From Siphonodentalium dalli (taxonomy: Eukaryota > Mollusca > Scaphopoda > Gadilida > Siphonodentaliidae): a stretch of 64,000 bases of DNA. Shown piece by piece: positions 1 to 40,125 of the stretch. The position numbers were made by a program, and so were the translations under genes. The notes under the pieces were generated by a model that saw nothing but the letters and a program-made list of their open reading frames with translations, was not told the origin of the DNA and ran no database searches. Location of the stretch: positions 7,371,512-7,435,511 of the forward strand of contig CP136064.1 in NCBI GenBank assembly GCA_032622095.1, written 5' to 3'. The first letter of the stretch is position 1; each line of letters starts with the position of its first letter.

Positions 1-941
1 TATAGCTCAAGCTCCATGCAGCGCCCTCTACGTTATCACTGTGATATATAACGATGTCGTGCCCTCGAGTGAGTTTACATGATATAGTTTACAGTGAAGT
101 AATTCGATTGGTAGCGCCCTCCAACGGAATTTGGACCAAGATGCAGGAGAGAATAAAAAAAATTCTGGGCTCTGGTTGGTTAATAGTAGTTTCGATATTT
201 AAACATATAAAATACGTGCAATCACTCCTCTTGAAATTTCAGATGCCAAACAAAACATTGGCATATTGTAAAGCATGTGGTTCCTAGATTGATTTTTTTT
301 GGTGTGAGGTAAAAAATGTCAATATTGTTTTCAAGGACTTCTGACTCTAGATTATATATCCCAAATTTAAAGGTACATTCCATGCTAGACGATATGAATT
401 TTTACATGCAGAAACTTTGCGCAGATGCAAATCCTGGTGATCATGTTCTCATTTATCACAATTCGTGGATAGTCAGGGCTGCAGGCCATTATATGTTAAC
501 ACTGAGGCCTATGGGAAATAATTACTTCACTGTAACCTATAGCTCAAACTCCATCCAGTGCCCTCTACGATATCACTGCGATATAGCACTGCCACAAGGA
601 TGGTACTTTGCGGACCGATACATCTATATTTACATATCGTCGGAACTATATTTAGTCACCTATTATCTTATTTTGACAACCAAAAGTTTGCAATAATGGT
701 ATATAATTCTTTCGGTATTGATAAGAACAATATGAACTGAGCCAGACATCGACAATTTTAATCCTAAAACATAAGAACTAAGAACACGTAAGAAATCCTT
801 ACCAAATGTCCTTATATGGCAATGGTATCTCAACAGAGCTATAGCTATATAACCTTTATATTAAATTGCACTCGAGTGAGTCCATAACTAAGTGCTACAT
901 GTACACGTATAAACTAACTCTTTATGGTTTAATTAGGCTTT
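1..941. other. Left edge, no gene recognised
   Basis: Two open frames occur on the + strand (54-287, 77 codons; 316-696, 126 codons). Neither has a domain I recognise, and neither shows a signal peptide or a GH9-like linker. A sequence of about 50 bp at 1-50 recurs with a few differences at 538-587, so the stretch is at least partly repeat-derived. The missing first exon of the cellulase could lie here or further left; I could not identify it. Confidence 0.4.
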
Positions 942-1094
942 TTAACCCTTTACCCGACAAACCTTCCAAAACCGGCCAAATAAAGCTTCAACAGCCTAAA
1001 ATATCTTCGGTCTGTCTCAATAGAACCATACAAATATGGATATCATTGGAACCGGCTCCTTGACCACATTGTGATAGTTACAGTTATGCCCTGT

Positions 1095-1163
1095 GCCAAT
1101 GCATTCTCTTATATATGCGAGTCGACCATAGGTCGCCTCGCATATATAAGAGAATGCATTGGC
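1095..1163. repeat. 69-bp hairpin palindrome, copy 1
   Basis: Arms of 27 bp beginning gccaatgcattctcttat are perfect inverted repeats around a loop containing accataggt. The same hairpin recurs at 1243-1311, 3493-3560, 9797-9865, 10074-10142, 19649-19717 and 19862-19930, always inside MITE-like sequence. Confidence 0.9.
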
Positions 1164-1242
1164 CTAAAAAAAATCTTTTTTTAACACTTTTTACCATTTT
1201 TTCTTACATTCTTTAACAATTTTATAATTTTTAATGTGTTAA

Positions 1243-1311
1243 GCCAATGCATTCTCTTATATATGCGAGACGACCTATGGTCGACTCGCATATATAAGAG
1301 AATGCATTGGC
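1243..1311. repeat. 69-bp hairpin palindrome, copy 2
   Basis: This is the second hairpin of the family P element at 942-1341, in mirror arrangement to the first and separated from it by an A/T-rich spacer. Confidence 0.9.
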
Positions 1312-1355
1312 ATAGGGCCGTTTTGTTGGGTAAAGGGTTAAAATAGAGCATGCGT

Positions 1356-1851
1356 CATGAATCTCTACTCTGGCTAACTCCCGTAGAGATCACCAATGCA
1401 CCAATGCAAAACCTGGTAACATGTTTATGTTCTGACCCCTTCTGACAGGGAACTTTATAACATTGAACAAACAAGGCAGGGAATATATTTCTTTGTATAT
1501 ATTTGTTCCTCGATAATCTACTTCAAAGTATGGGGCGGTCCCAGCTCTAGATTGCATACTTTATAGTGACTTTAATAAGCCGATATATCGAAAACATTGA
1601 ATTAATCACCATGAAGAAATTTCACGATTGTAAGTGGCGCAAAGCAAAATCGCCCACATGCATAATGCATAATGCAAACTCGAGCAGGAGCCTTCGCCTA
1701 CTGATGAATAAAATATTAAGCAACTGGTATTAACAAAGATATATTTTATCTGCGTTATTTTTGACTGCATAAGGTTCCCTGTCAAAAGTTTTCAGGTTTT
1801 GATCTGGTGGAATATGATCTCTACGGGCATTAGCCAGAGTAGAGATTCATG
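1356..1851. mobile_element. Inverted-repeat element of about 0.5 kb
   Basis: Imperfect inverted arms of about 38 bp begin CATGAATCTCTACTCTGGCT on the left and end with the complementary AGCCAGAGTAGAGATTCATG on the right. I see no clear target duplication and no coding sequence. It is a probable MITE of unknown superfamily. Confidence 0.6.
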
Positions 1852-2105
1852 GCATGGTCCAGCTTTAAAGATGAATACAGGGTCCAGACATCCATACAAC
1901 AACAGCATACTAAATATAACTAATCACCTTTCGCTTTACTTGAATGAAAACAAATGCAGAAAACCAAACTGCGACATTTTAGCTATAGACAAAATAGTTA
2001 TTTTTTCATTGAAAACTTCACAAAATAAGTATTGCTGTCCTCTGAAATACCACAAATAGAACAAAATAATTGAAAATATCACAAATATATGAACAAATAA
2101 ATTAA

Positions 2106-30728
<28,623 letters not shown>

Positions 30729-30823
30729 CAGCGATCGCAGACGGCACCCTATATATCTCACGACTGGTCCTATGATCTGAGCGCTGCATGTTACAAGTTA
30801 CAACCTTCTGGGATATTAGCATG

Positions 30824-31140
30824 TGATAGATAGATAGATATAATTTATTGGCAAAAGTGCATTAAATATACAAGAATACAGGAAATACAAAAATAATCAT
30901 AAATAGGATTGAATCGTCAAGTGCATAAGATCAGTTACTTGCCCAGTTGAGGGTCAGCAAGATATGGATATATGACGATCCACATCATGCTGACTCCCAA
31001 ATGGGGTGCACTCAGTCTGGGGTTGGCATAACCTCGTGCGTGTGTTCGTTGACATATAAAATAAAATTAACGTAGTTCAAGTTTACACAGGAGTTGTTTT
31101 GAATTTCCATCAACACAGAGGACATTCCTAATGACTTTAT
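30824..31140 (-). mobile_element. Possible LINE 3' remnant with GATA-repeat tail
   Basis: On the - strand the sequence ends ccaataaattatatctatct followed by tatc repeats, like the 3' end and microsatellite tail of a LINE. No coding part remains, so the call is tentative. Confidence 0.3.
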
Positions 31141-31270
31141 ACATCTGTGACACTTACCTGTACTGGGCTGGACAAAGGTAATGGTGCGATGGGGTTAATT
31201 TAACGATGTTAAAAGGATAAACGCCATGTATGACTATCGGGTATTGATAAGAATTTATAGTACTAGTATA

Positions 31271-31647
31271 CAGGGGCGCTGGAAGCATCCAAGGGCAGGG
31301 GGGGGGGGCAGAGCATACAAAAAGGGCACTTTTCCGCAAAAAAAGGGCATTTTCTCCGCAAACTCGGGACAATAACCATAAATTCATTGTGGCAAAAATC
31401 CCTATTTTAATGGTATTTGTCGGTTTTTATGGTCGTTTTGTGATAAAATTTACAAAAAATTAATATTCCTTGTGAAATTGGTGGTATTTGGACCAAAAAG
31501 TCACATTTTGCTATAAAACACGAGATTAAACACACAAAAAGCATTTTCTGTCTCCAGAAAAAGGGCAAGTCCTGCCCCCGCTCGCCCCCTTGGTCAAGGG
31601 CCGGGGGGTCAGCTGCCCCCTCTGCCCCCCCTCTTCCGGCGCCCCTG
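31271..31647. mobile_element. hAT-type MITE with 8-bp target duplication
   Basis: Termini CAGGGGCGCTGGAAG and CTTCCGGCGCCCCTG are imperfect inverted repeats. The exact 8-bp duplication CTAGTATA lies at 31263-31270 and 31648-31655. An 8-bp duplication with a CAGGGGCG-like end is the hAT signature (family knowledge). It contains poly-G and poly-C stretches and no transposase. Confidence 0.92.
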
Positions 31648-31772
31648 CTAGTATACGATTCGCAAAATAACCTTCGGAATAAGTGTCATATGCAAGGAAA
31701 TACATCCATGTCATTTATGTGGCTAGTTTAAGATCGTATAGATATTATGGCGATACCACTGGTTTGAACGTC

Positions 31773-32129
31773 TTAAAGTGATGTGAAACACCCCGGTAGG
31801 GTGGTCGAATAGAAATGGAGAATAATCTTACTCAAAGTATTTATTTTTACGAATATTAATCCAAACCGACGACACATACCATCATTCTGATATCTTAATT
31901 AAATGCAATGACTCTCGGTAGCGAAATCATTTGTGTGTATTTATCGTCGATAGTTGCATCCCGAATCGAGATGTAAATATTTACAATTGAGCGTAGTTCA
32001 GAGGATGTTTTCTATGGTCGATTTCTTTGACATTTTCGGCGATGTTAGTAGATTGCTACATTCCCCGGGTTGGCTGAGTACTAACCTATCAGTTTTACAC
32101 ACCCGAACAAGTCCATAATATGTCTTTAA
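31773..32129. mobile_element. TTAA-flanked MITE, family R, compact copy
   Basis: TTAA at 31773-31776 and 32126-32129, with the same ends and internal order as 8892-9275. Its right TTAA is also the left TTAA of a family Q element, so one inserted at or beside the other's target. Confidence 0.85.
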
Positions 32130-32384
32130 AGGTACTCAATCCGATCAGAGGGTCCTATATTACTATTTCTTTGGCTTTGGGGGTAAACAATATTTGATTC
32201 GAGTCGAGGAACCCACCCATCAAAGCTCAGAGTGATTAGATATCGATTTTTTAAAATTTATTAATTTTTTGAAATCTGTCCCAATAGTTAGCAGAACCAC
32301 GTGATCAAAACAGACAAATTGCGGGTGTAAGATGGATAACTCTAAAATCAAGTGGTTATTATTGTTAATAGTCAAATGATAAGT
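32126..32384. mobile_element. Family Q MITE, left half only
   Basis: It starts TTAAAGGTACTCAATCCGAT and continues through the left arm to the centre of the palindrome, where the family S element begins. The right arm is not found on the far side of that element, so this copy is truncated. Confidence 0.8.
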
Positions 32385-33985
32385 TTAACACTTTCTATAC
32401 TAAAGCATCATTGGTCAGTAGTTATCACATAGGAAATGTTCAGATAATAAGTTCAACCCTTTCTATACTAAAGCATCATTGATGAGTAGTTATCCCATAG
32501 GAAATATTCAGATAATAAGTTTAACACTTTCTATACTAAAGCATCATTGATCAGTAGTTATCCCATAGGAAATGTTCAGATAATAAGTTTAACACTTTCT
32601 ATACTAAAGCATCATTGATCAGTAGTTATCCCATAGGAAATGTTCAGATAATAAGTTTAACACTTTCTATACTAAAGCATCATTGATGAGTAGTTATCAC
32701 ATGGGAAATGTTCAGATAATAAGTTCAACCCTTTCTATACTAAAGCATCATTGATGAGTAGTTATCCCATAGGAAATATTCAGATAATAAGTGTAACACT
32801 TTCTATACTAAAGCATCCTTGTTGAGTAGTTATACCATAGGCAATGTTCAGATAATAAGTTTAACCCTTTCTATACTAAAGCATCATTGATGAGTAGTTA
32901 TCCCAAAGGAAATGTTCAGATAATAAGTTTAACCCTTTCTATACTAAATCATCATTGATGGGTAGTTATCACATAGGAAGTGTTCAGATAATAAGTTTAA
33001 CCCTTTCTATACTAAAGCATCATTGATGAGTAGTTATCACATAGAGAATAGTCAGATTATAAGTTTAACCCTTTCTATACTAAAGCATCACTGATGAGTA
33101 GTTATCACATATAGAATAGTCAGATAAAAAGTTTAACCCTTTCTATACTAACGCATCATTGATGAGTAGTTATCACATAGAGAATAGTCAGATAATAAGT
33201 TTAACCCTTTCTATACTAAAGCATCATTGATGAGTAGTTATATCATAGAGAATAGTCAGATAATAAGTTTAACCCTTTCTATACTAAAGCATCATTGATG
33301 AGTAGTTATCACATAGAGAATAGTCAGATAATACGTTTAACCCTTTCTATACTAAAGCATCATTGATGAGTAGTTATCACATATAGAATAGTCAGATAAA
33401 AAGTTTAACCCTTTCTATACTAACGCATCATTGATGAGTAGTTATCACATAGAGAATAGTCAGATAATAAGTTTAACCCTTTCTATACTAAAGCATCATT
33501 GATGAGTAGTTATCACATAGAGAATAGTCAGATAATAAGTTTAACCCTTTCTATACTAAAGCATCATTGATGAGTAGTTATCACATATAGAATAGTCAGA
33601 TAATACGTTTAACCCTTTCTATACTAAAGCATCATTGATGAGTAGTTATCCCATAAGAAATGTTCAGATAATAATTTTAACCCTTTCTATACTAAAGCAT
33701 CATTGCTGAGTAGTTATTATCATTGGCAATGTTCAGATAATAATGGCAATGTTCAGATAATAAGTTTAGCCCTTTCTACACTAAAGCATCATTGATGAGT
33801 AGTTATCGTTAAGGAAATGTTCAGATAATAAGTTTAACCATTTCTATACTAAAGCATCATTGATGAAGTTATCCCATAGGCAATGTTCAGGTAATACGTT
33901 TAACCCTTTCTATACTTTCTATACTAAAGCATCATTGATGAGTAGTTATCCCATATAAAACAGTCAGATAAAAAGTTAAACAAAC
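32385..33985. repeat. ~67-bp minisatellite, ~24 units
   Basis: The unit is ttaaccctttctatactaaa plus gcatcattgatgagtagtta plus tcacatagagaatagtcaga plus taataag. The early units have cccataggaaatgttcag in place of cacatagagaatagtcag, so two unit types occur in blocks. Confidence 0.93.
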
Positions 33986-34155
33986 GTCGTTTGTTGAACT
34001 TATTAATCTAAACATTTCCCGCAATAAATGGGACTCTTTCTGCATGCACTCTTATTTATCTGTCGTATCTTGTATCACCTTAACATCCCTCTAAACCATT
34101 GCGATGTACAATTTTTAATTGACTAGGAGAATCCATTTAGTATAGAAAGTGTTAA
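32385..34155. mobile_element. TTAA-flanked MITE, family S, expanded by a ~67-bp array
   Basis: TTAA at 32385-32388 and 34152-34155 with termini CACTTTCTATACTAAA and TTTAGTATAGAAAGTG. The first ~67 bp, including the terminus, are repeated about 24 times (to about 33985). The remaining ~170 bp correspond to the single-copy relative at 20284. Confidence 0.85.
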
Positions 34156-34279
34156 ATATATAATGCATGTGTGACTGTCGCTGATTGGTCGAAATTGATA
34201 TATATATCCGATATCCTTTCAGTGCCTATAGTATAAGAGCATACTTTGTTTTATGGAAACCCGACTGACGTAAATGTCT

Positions 34280-34674
34280 TTAGAGATACATACTCCGAAC
34301 TAACACTCCTAAATTACTATTTCTTTGGCATCGGGTGTAAAAAATATTTGATTCGAGTCGAGGAACCCACCCATCAAAGCTCAGAGTTATCAGATATCGA
34401 TTTTTAAAATCTTTTATTTTCCACCATCTGGAATATATGGCGGCCTAGCAAATATTCAACGAGCGGACCGACATATACTCTCGATACCAAATTTCGTTGA
34501 ACAAAATGTTGATATATAACACGTTTTGGAAAATTTTATACTAGATTTGACAGTGCTTAGCATAATGTATTGGTAATTAATCGATTCTGATAACTAAAGC
34601 GTCTTTTGAAGAAATTAGGTTGATGTTGAAATCTGATGATACATGGATCATCGAATCGGATTGTGTACCTTTAA
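34280..34674. mobile_element. Family Q MITE, diverged
   Basis: The right end TCGGATTGTGTACCT with TTAA at 34671-34674; the left end has TTAG in place of TTAA. The interior shares ccaccatc and ttcgttgaacaaaatgt with the copy at 10383, defining a subfamily that has lost the long palindrome. Confidence 0.75.
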
Positions 34675-34796
34675 TGGTCAATATTGTTGACATATTTGTA
34701 TTTTCTAGCTACATGGTATGATATATAATTGGGGCTGCCCCTTTAAGTCGTCTGGCAAAATGGAAATTAAATAGTTTATTGACTGATATATAAGCA

Positions 34797-35003
34797 CAGG
34801 GGCCTGTAACGCGCTCCGCTGTCCGCCCCCCTTTTGCGCTGCTCATATACGCCGCTTCTATATACGCGCCTGCTTCACGTTAATGGTAGTATAATAGGAC
34901 TATTGTACTAACATTAACGTGAAGCAGGCGCGTATATAGTAGCGGCGTATATGGGCAGCGCAAAAGGGGGGCGGACAGCGGAGCGCGTCGTTACAGGCCC
35001 CTG
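34797..35003. mobile_element. 207-bp near-perfect hairpin element
   Basis: The arms of about 90 bp begin CAGGGGCCTGTAACG and end CAGGCCCCTG, and include gctccgctgtccgcccccct and its complement. The centre is about 25 bp of AT-rich sequence. The CAGGGGCC end resembles hAT elements, but the 8-bp duplication is not exact, so the superfamily is unsure. Confidence 0.8.
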
Positions 35004-35104
35004 TGATATAAGTCAGTAAACGAGGTACAGTTGAGGTCCATATATTATGTCCGCTTGTCTCATCCCGGGTATAGCATTCATAAGACACCATGCAGTTCCG
35101 CATG

Positions 35105-35180
35105 TCTTATAGGTGTCGATATCATATATGTGTCGCTATCATATAGGTGTCGCTATCATATAGGTGTCACTATCATATGG
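35105..35180. repeat. ~18-bp unit repeated about four times
   Basis: The unit aggtgtcgctatcatat with small variants occurs in tandem. Confidence 0.75.
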
Positions 35181-35321
35181 TTCCAGCTACTTGTAATTTC
35201 TTCAGACCTACAAATAAAACAGTTTATTATTACCAGTAGACATGTTCGACAACCCTGTCAAATGTGGTCATTTTGTCTTATAAAGTTTTGTATTTGTGTT
35301 TCCCCTTGGAAAGTTATACTT

Positions 35322-35515
35322 TTAAAGATACATAATCCGAATTAACGACCCCTAAATTACTATTTCGTCGGCTTCGAGGGTAAAACATATTTGATTCGAA
35401 TCGAGGAACCCACCCATGCGTCAAAGCTCAGTTATCAGATTTCGATTTATTAAGTCTGTTATTTTTCACCACATCGAATATTTGGCTGACCTAGCAAAAA
35501 TGATATTCTTCCAAG
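35322..35515. mobile_element. Family Q MITE, left part
   Basis: It begins TTAAAGATACATAATCCGAA (35322) and follows the 10383/34280 subfamily to about 35500, where a run of about 30 G begins. No right end was found before the assembly gap. Confidence 0.65.
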
Positions 35516-35970
35516 GTGGGGGGGGGGGGGGGGGGGGGGGGGGGCGGGGGCGGTGGGGCCGGAAAAATTTCCAGGCACATATGGGACCCACACACCCACG
35601 TCCAATTTCTTTCCGTTTTCGGCAGTTTTTTCCCCGACATTTTTGGACACCCACCCCCCCGCCCTTTTAACACTAAAACAGAAATTTGTTGGGGGAAATT
35701 CACTGTAAACAGCTGTGAAATTCTGTGCATACTATTTGTCATTGATGTTAACATTGACATCACTCAATCAACGTTAATTGCCCCACAGCACCTATCTACG
35801 TTTATTGAACCGTTGGGTGTTGGGTAGAGTTGGATGACATTTGTTGATTGGAAAGTTTACCCAACGTTGATTGGAAAGAAAATGGGGCAAGGACGTCGTG
35901 GATATAGCTTTGCCGGTATAGTATACCTTTGTTTTAATTATTCTTTGTACGATACACTGATTATGTAGGC
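35516..35970. other. Poly-G tract and unassigned sequence before the gap
   Basis: A run of about 30 G at 35518-35545, then C-rich and unassigned DNA. Overlapping open frames here are low-complexity by-products. The poly-G tract may be collapsed or mis-sized in the assembly. Confidence 0.5.
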
Positions 35971-36070
35971 NNNNNNNNNNNNNNNNNNNNNNNNNNNNNN
36001 NNNNNNNNNNNNNNNNNNNNNNNNNNNNNNNNNNNNNNNNNNNNNNNNNNNNNNNNNNNNNNNNNNNNNN
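35971..36070. other. Assembly gap (100 N)
   Basis: Exactly 100 undetermined bases, a conventional placeholder, so the true distance is unknown. Confidence 0.99.
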
Positions 36071-36539
36071 CAAAATCAGTCCACGTGTTTATTTGAAACG
36101 ATCGATTTACAAAGATGGGGTGTGACAGATGAGATGAGATCAGCGTCAGATGACGAGCATAAATCTGTAGCAATATATATCTGTCCGGCTTGAACAAATC
36201 GATAGTAGTCAGTGAATAAAATATAGATTACTGGCGCTGAAGGGACCATATGTTTTGGGTTCGTCTGCCATCATATATTTGGACAGCAGGTTTGTCTATT
36301 TTTTTGCTTCTACGTTACTCTTAATGCATATTTTGCATGTCTCAATGATTCTGCTTATCATAATTGCGGTGAGTTATCTCTGACAACCTGATAATTACAC
36401 ACTTCGTAGTTAGATATTGTCAAAAATCGAATTTTAATGTGGAAATAAATGACGCGAACGATCATTTTGATCACTTCAAACTATTGCATTTTAAAATAAA
36501 ATCAGACTGATTATTTTATAACGGTTGGAAAGAGTAAAC

Positions 36540-36686
36540 ATGACAACGTCCATGGACGTATCAGTCGTATTTATTGGTCACCAGATGTCGAATATATTCA
36601 CCATATTTGAAGACGATGACCTGCTGAAGGCATACGGGTTGAAGGACAAATCTGGAGAGTTGCTGTACGGGTTATCACACATTTGA
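36540..36686 (+). CDS. Short open frame, possibly a first exon
   Basis: 48 codons from ATG (MTTSMDVSVVFIGHQ, IFEDDDLLKAYGLKDKSGE) to TGA. The composition is protein-like and a tacgg/gttatc junction could act as a weak donor, but I recognise no family and see no following exon. It may equally be chance. Confidence 0.25.
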   Translation: MTTSMDVSVVFIGHQMSNIFTIFEDDDLLKAYGLKDKSGELLYGLSHI

Positions 36687-36792
36687 GTATAAAACACGAC
36701 AGTTGGAGAATGGTCACTGTACATTCAATTTCACCAACATGAAAATGTAATAATAATACAATGTGAATCATGTTTACAAACCAACCTGACAC

Positions 36793-39114
36793 CATTGTTT
36801 TATAGAGCCCATATACAGAATGAGCAGGTGATGCCACAGTGTCCTGGGCCCACAAACAAGGTACCCCCGCCTTGCTCACCGGAAGCTTATATTATGCTAA
36901 TGATGAACAGACAGTCTGCCGTAGGAGCAGTTTTAGCCAGTCAAAAATAAAATTAGTGTAAATAAAATTGTAGAGAATCCTGAATATCATGAATTGATTA
37001 CACGATGGTATACACTTACAAAGCCCAAAATTTACAACTATAAATTCAACAACAGTCGTAGTCAGGTTATATTGTTTACATAAACATCGGAGGTGCCCTT
37101 GTTGTTAGCGGGAGTTATCGGAATCCACCGAGATCGCATCGGGCGCATACATTCCTATATTTTACATATTTCCGCGTTATCATATGCGTATTTTACATAT
37201 TAAATATAGTATACACAAATTATGGCATCCAGGTGAGACATAAAAATCTCTCGCGGAAAACAGACGCAAACAGGCGGACGGGCGGACTGACTAAACGGCA
37301 GACATTGAATGTCGGCCACAAAACGTTATCCTACATTATATATTAAATATATGTATTAGCGTCTTTTATGCGTGCAATGAGTTGGACTGTTGGAGTCCGC
37401 AATATTTATAACAATTAACGCTATTTAATTATATGCATATATGTGCGTGTTTACCTGCTTGTATTTTTGATGCCTGAAGTTCCCGTCTTTGTAAAACAAG
37501 TGCGTTTATCATGTACGCATATACAAACCATAACCATTCATACTTGGGTATGAATGTTTCACTCCATATACTCATTAAAAGATATCAACATAGAAAATTA
37601 ATTATCGAATAATCCACACACTATCGTGGAAGGTTATTTCGTTTCTTTGACCAAGGGAGGTCCCGTTGTTTGATTACCTATAAATCCCGTATAAAAATAA
37701 ATAACTCATAGATGAACCACTCTTTATATATAATGCAGTATAGTTTAACAGTCTGGGAAACAAAGCTGATACATGTAGTAAGCATTTTTACAAGATAAGA
37801 CAACATGCGTTATCATATATGTGTATTTTCCATATTAAATATCGGTATACACATACTAATGACATCCAGGTGAGACATACAAATCTATCGCGGAAAACAG
37901 ACACAAACGGACGGACGGGCGGACTGACTAAATGGCAGACATTGAATGTCGGCCACAAAACGTTATCCTACATTGTATTAAATATATATTAGCGTATTAT
38001 ATGCGTGCATGGAGTTGGACTGTTGGAGTCCGCAATATTTATAACAAATAAAGCTATTTAAATTATATGCATACGTGCGTGTTTACTTGTTTGCATATTT
38101 TGGGGCCTGGAGTTCCCGACTTTGTAAAATAAGTGCGTTTAACATGTACGCATATGCAAACCATAATCATTCATACTTGGGTATGAATGTTTTCACTTCA
38201 TATACTTATTAAAAGATACCAACACTGAAAATTTTCAATTATCGAATTATCCACACATTATCGTGGAAGGTTATTTCGTTTCCTTGACCAAGGGAGGTCC
38301 CGTTGTCTGATTACCGCGGTACCCATAAATCCCGTATAAAATAAATCATAGATAAACCACTCTTTATGTAATGCAGTAGCTTTGGCTATACATGTATACT
38401 ATACAGTAAGTATCTATATATCACACGACAACTAGTCTATTTTATATTTGTCATGATATATAGGGCTGTTGTCAGTAAGTAATTAAATTACAAACCTATA
38501 CATATGATATGGTAAACGCTCTTTATAATTATATAGAGTATATAACAGTTATGTATATAGGGTACATCGGCTGGGATTGTGTTCAAAGTTCCCATGCATA
38601 CAATTTGTTATCGTGATAGCAGACAAAAACGTGGACCATCCCACATACAGGTATACAATCAACCATCCATAAGTTAAATGGTTTGTTGGTTAACGGGCCC
38701 TGTTTCTAAAGTGGTGTTGATATGTGGAGCTATGTAAACATGTCATATTTACTGTATTTGAGTGTTTATTTTTTGAGTGTTTATTTTTTGACTTATCGTA
38801 CTAGCTTGATAACACAGAAGGAATCAATTGTTTGGAAAATGTTTACTAAGTCCGTTCCGAAATCATATTTGTGTACCAAAAGTTGGTCCTATAAAAAAAT
38901 GTTTGGCCACAGCAGCTCATCAGGTACACCTCTGGTCTATAACAGATATAAAGCAATCTGTTATTTCATATATGGTTTCGGGAGTTAAGTGCACGACCTT
39001 ATGGACAGACCAGTTCTCCCGTACAGACCAAATCCTTGGCCTGTACGCTGAAAGCCAGAAAATTGCCTGCTGATTCCTCCAATATCAAACTAGTACGAAC
39101 TGCCAAAGGTATTT
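36793..39114. repeat. 2.3-kb segmental duplication, copy 1
   Basis: Direct repeat of 40126-42448 with a constant offset of 3333-3334 bp and only scattered single-base differences, so recent. It contains its own older two-unit tandem repeat of about 635 bp (about 37170-37800 and 37806-38400). An 88-codon frame near its end (38722-38988) has no recognised domain. Confidence 0.93.
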
Positions 39115-40125
39115 TATCACGCGCGATGGTAACAGTGCACTGTAAAAATCGCGACGGTATTTATGTCCGAACATATATTATAGTTATAAACTGTGTTGAT
39201 AGTGTATAGGTTGTATAACAACAAAATTGCGCAAAGTAAAAACATTGTTTTGTCCGGTAAAAACCCAATTAAAAGCAAAAACGTGGTATAAATTAACATT
39301 AGTTTACCTGTAATCAGAATATAAACACATGTAGTAACCTCCATGTAGTATCCCCGTTCGTCAGTACATGCGAATTATTTAAGAACACATATCCTCTATT
39401 CGCGAAGGAGCCCAAACTGAACAGCCTACCTGGGCCTTATTCCTGCTAGTATGAAGTGCAGACGTTATGAGATACGTCACGATTCACGAGCTCCGGTGTG
39501 ACGCGTATCGGTCCGTGACGTCACACATCGGGTGCGTGTAATGCCATTTAAAGGGATACATATTGAATGTGTGTTGTTCATAATTATATGTACATGCTTT
39601 ATCTGCCCGTATGCTTTATCTGCATGCCCGTTGAAAGTATTATAAATTAAATTAGTTTTCACACAAACGACTGTACTGTTGGAATGTGGATATACATATA
39701 TTTACCAATAAGGGTTATAGCAAATGGACCCAAGTTATAGTCATAATATGTGTATCTGAACTTAGTGTGGGCTTATAATAGCGTTGTTATATGAAATTTT
39801 ATGATCATAATCCAAACATATACGTTATTATCTTTTTTGGGTTATTAGAGTGACATATATATGCTTTATTGGTACCATAATGGCCATGTTCATCGTGTAT
39901 TTTGGTAATCCAAATAGATCGTTATGATGCTATCATGATAACAGGATAAAATTGTTTAACATAATAGTAAATTAGGATAAATAGTTGGTCGAACTAAGAA
40001 ATAACTAACTAAAATAATCAGTGGTTTATAAATAAATAAACCTGGTTACCCAGAAAATCGTCAAACGTCTAATATTCCGAAAGAACCCTTGAGAGCAGGA
40101 CACCATTCCAAAGGGATCGATGTAT
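39115..40125. other. Unassigned sequence between duplication copies
   Basis: No gene or repeat recognised. With copy 1 it forms a 3333-bp unit that appears to have been duplicated in tandem; the second unit lacks this part. Confidence 0.45.

Larger units (their letters stand above)
942..1341. mobile_element. TTAA-flanked MITE, family P (palindrome-bearing)
   Basis: The element is bounded by TTAA on both sides (942-945 and 1338-1341). Its inverted termini read CCCTTTACCCgACA at the left and TGTTGGGTAAAGGG at the right. TTAA target sites with a CCC-type terminus are typical of piggyBac-related MITEs (family knowledge). Inside are two copies of a 69-bp hairpin (1095-1163 and 1243-1311) with 27-bp arms and a 15-bp loop. 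A second copy in the opposite orientation lies at 19619-20083. No coding capacity. Confidence 0.85.

Noticed and set aside
35459-35827. Proline- or glycine-rich proteins around the poly-G tract
   Set aside because: Frames in all directions come from the homopolymer. Next to an assembly gap the sequence may also be inaccurate.
38722-39073. 88- and 81-codon frames repeated in both segmental copies as a duplicated gene
   Set aside because: No domain, low-complexity start, and the copies are too recent for conservation to mean anything.
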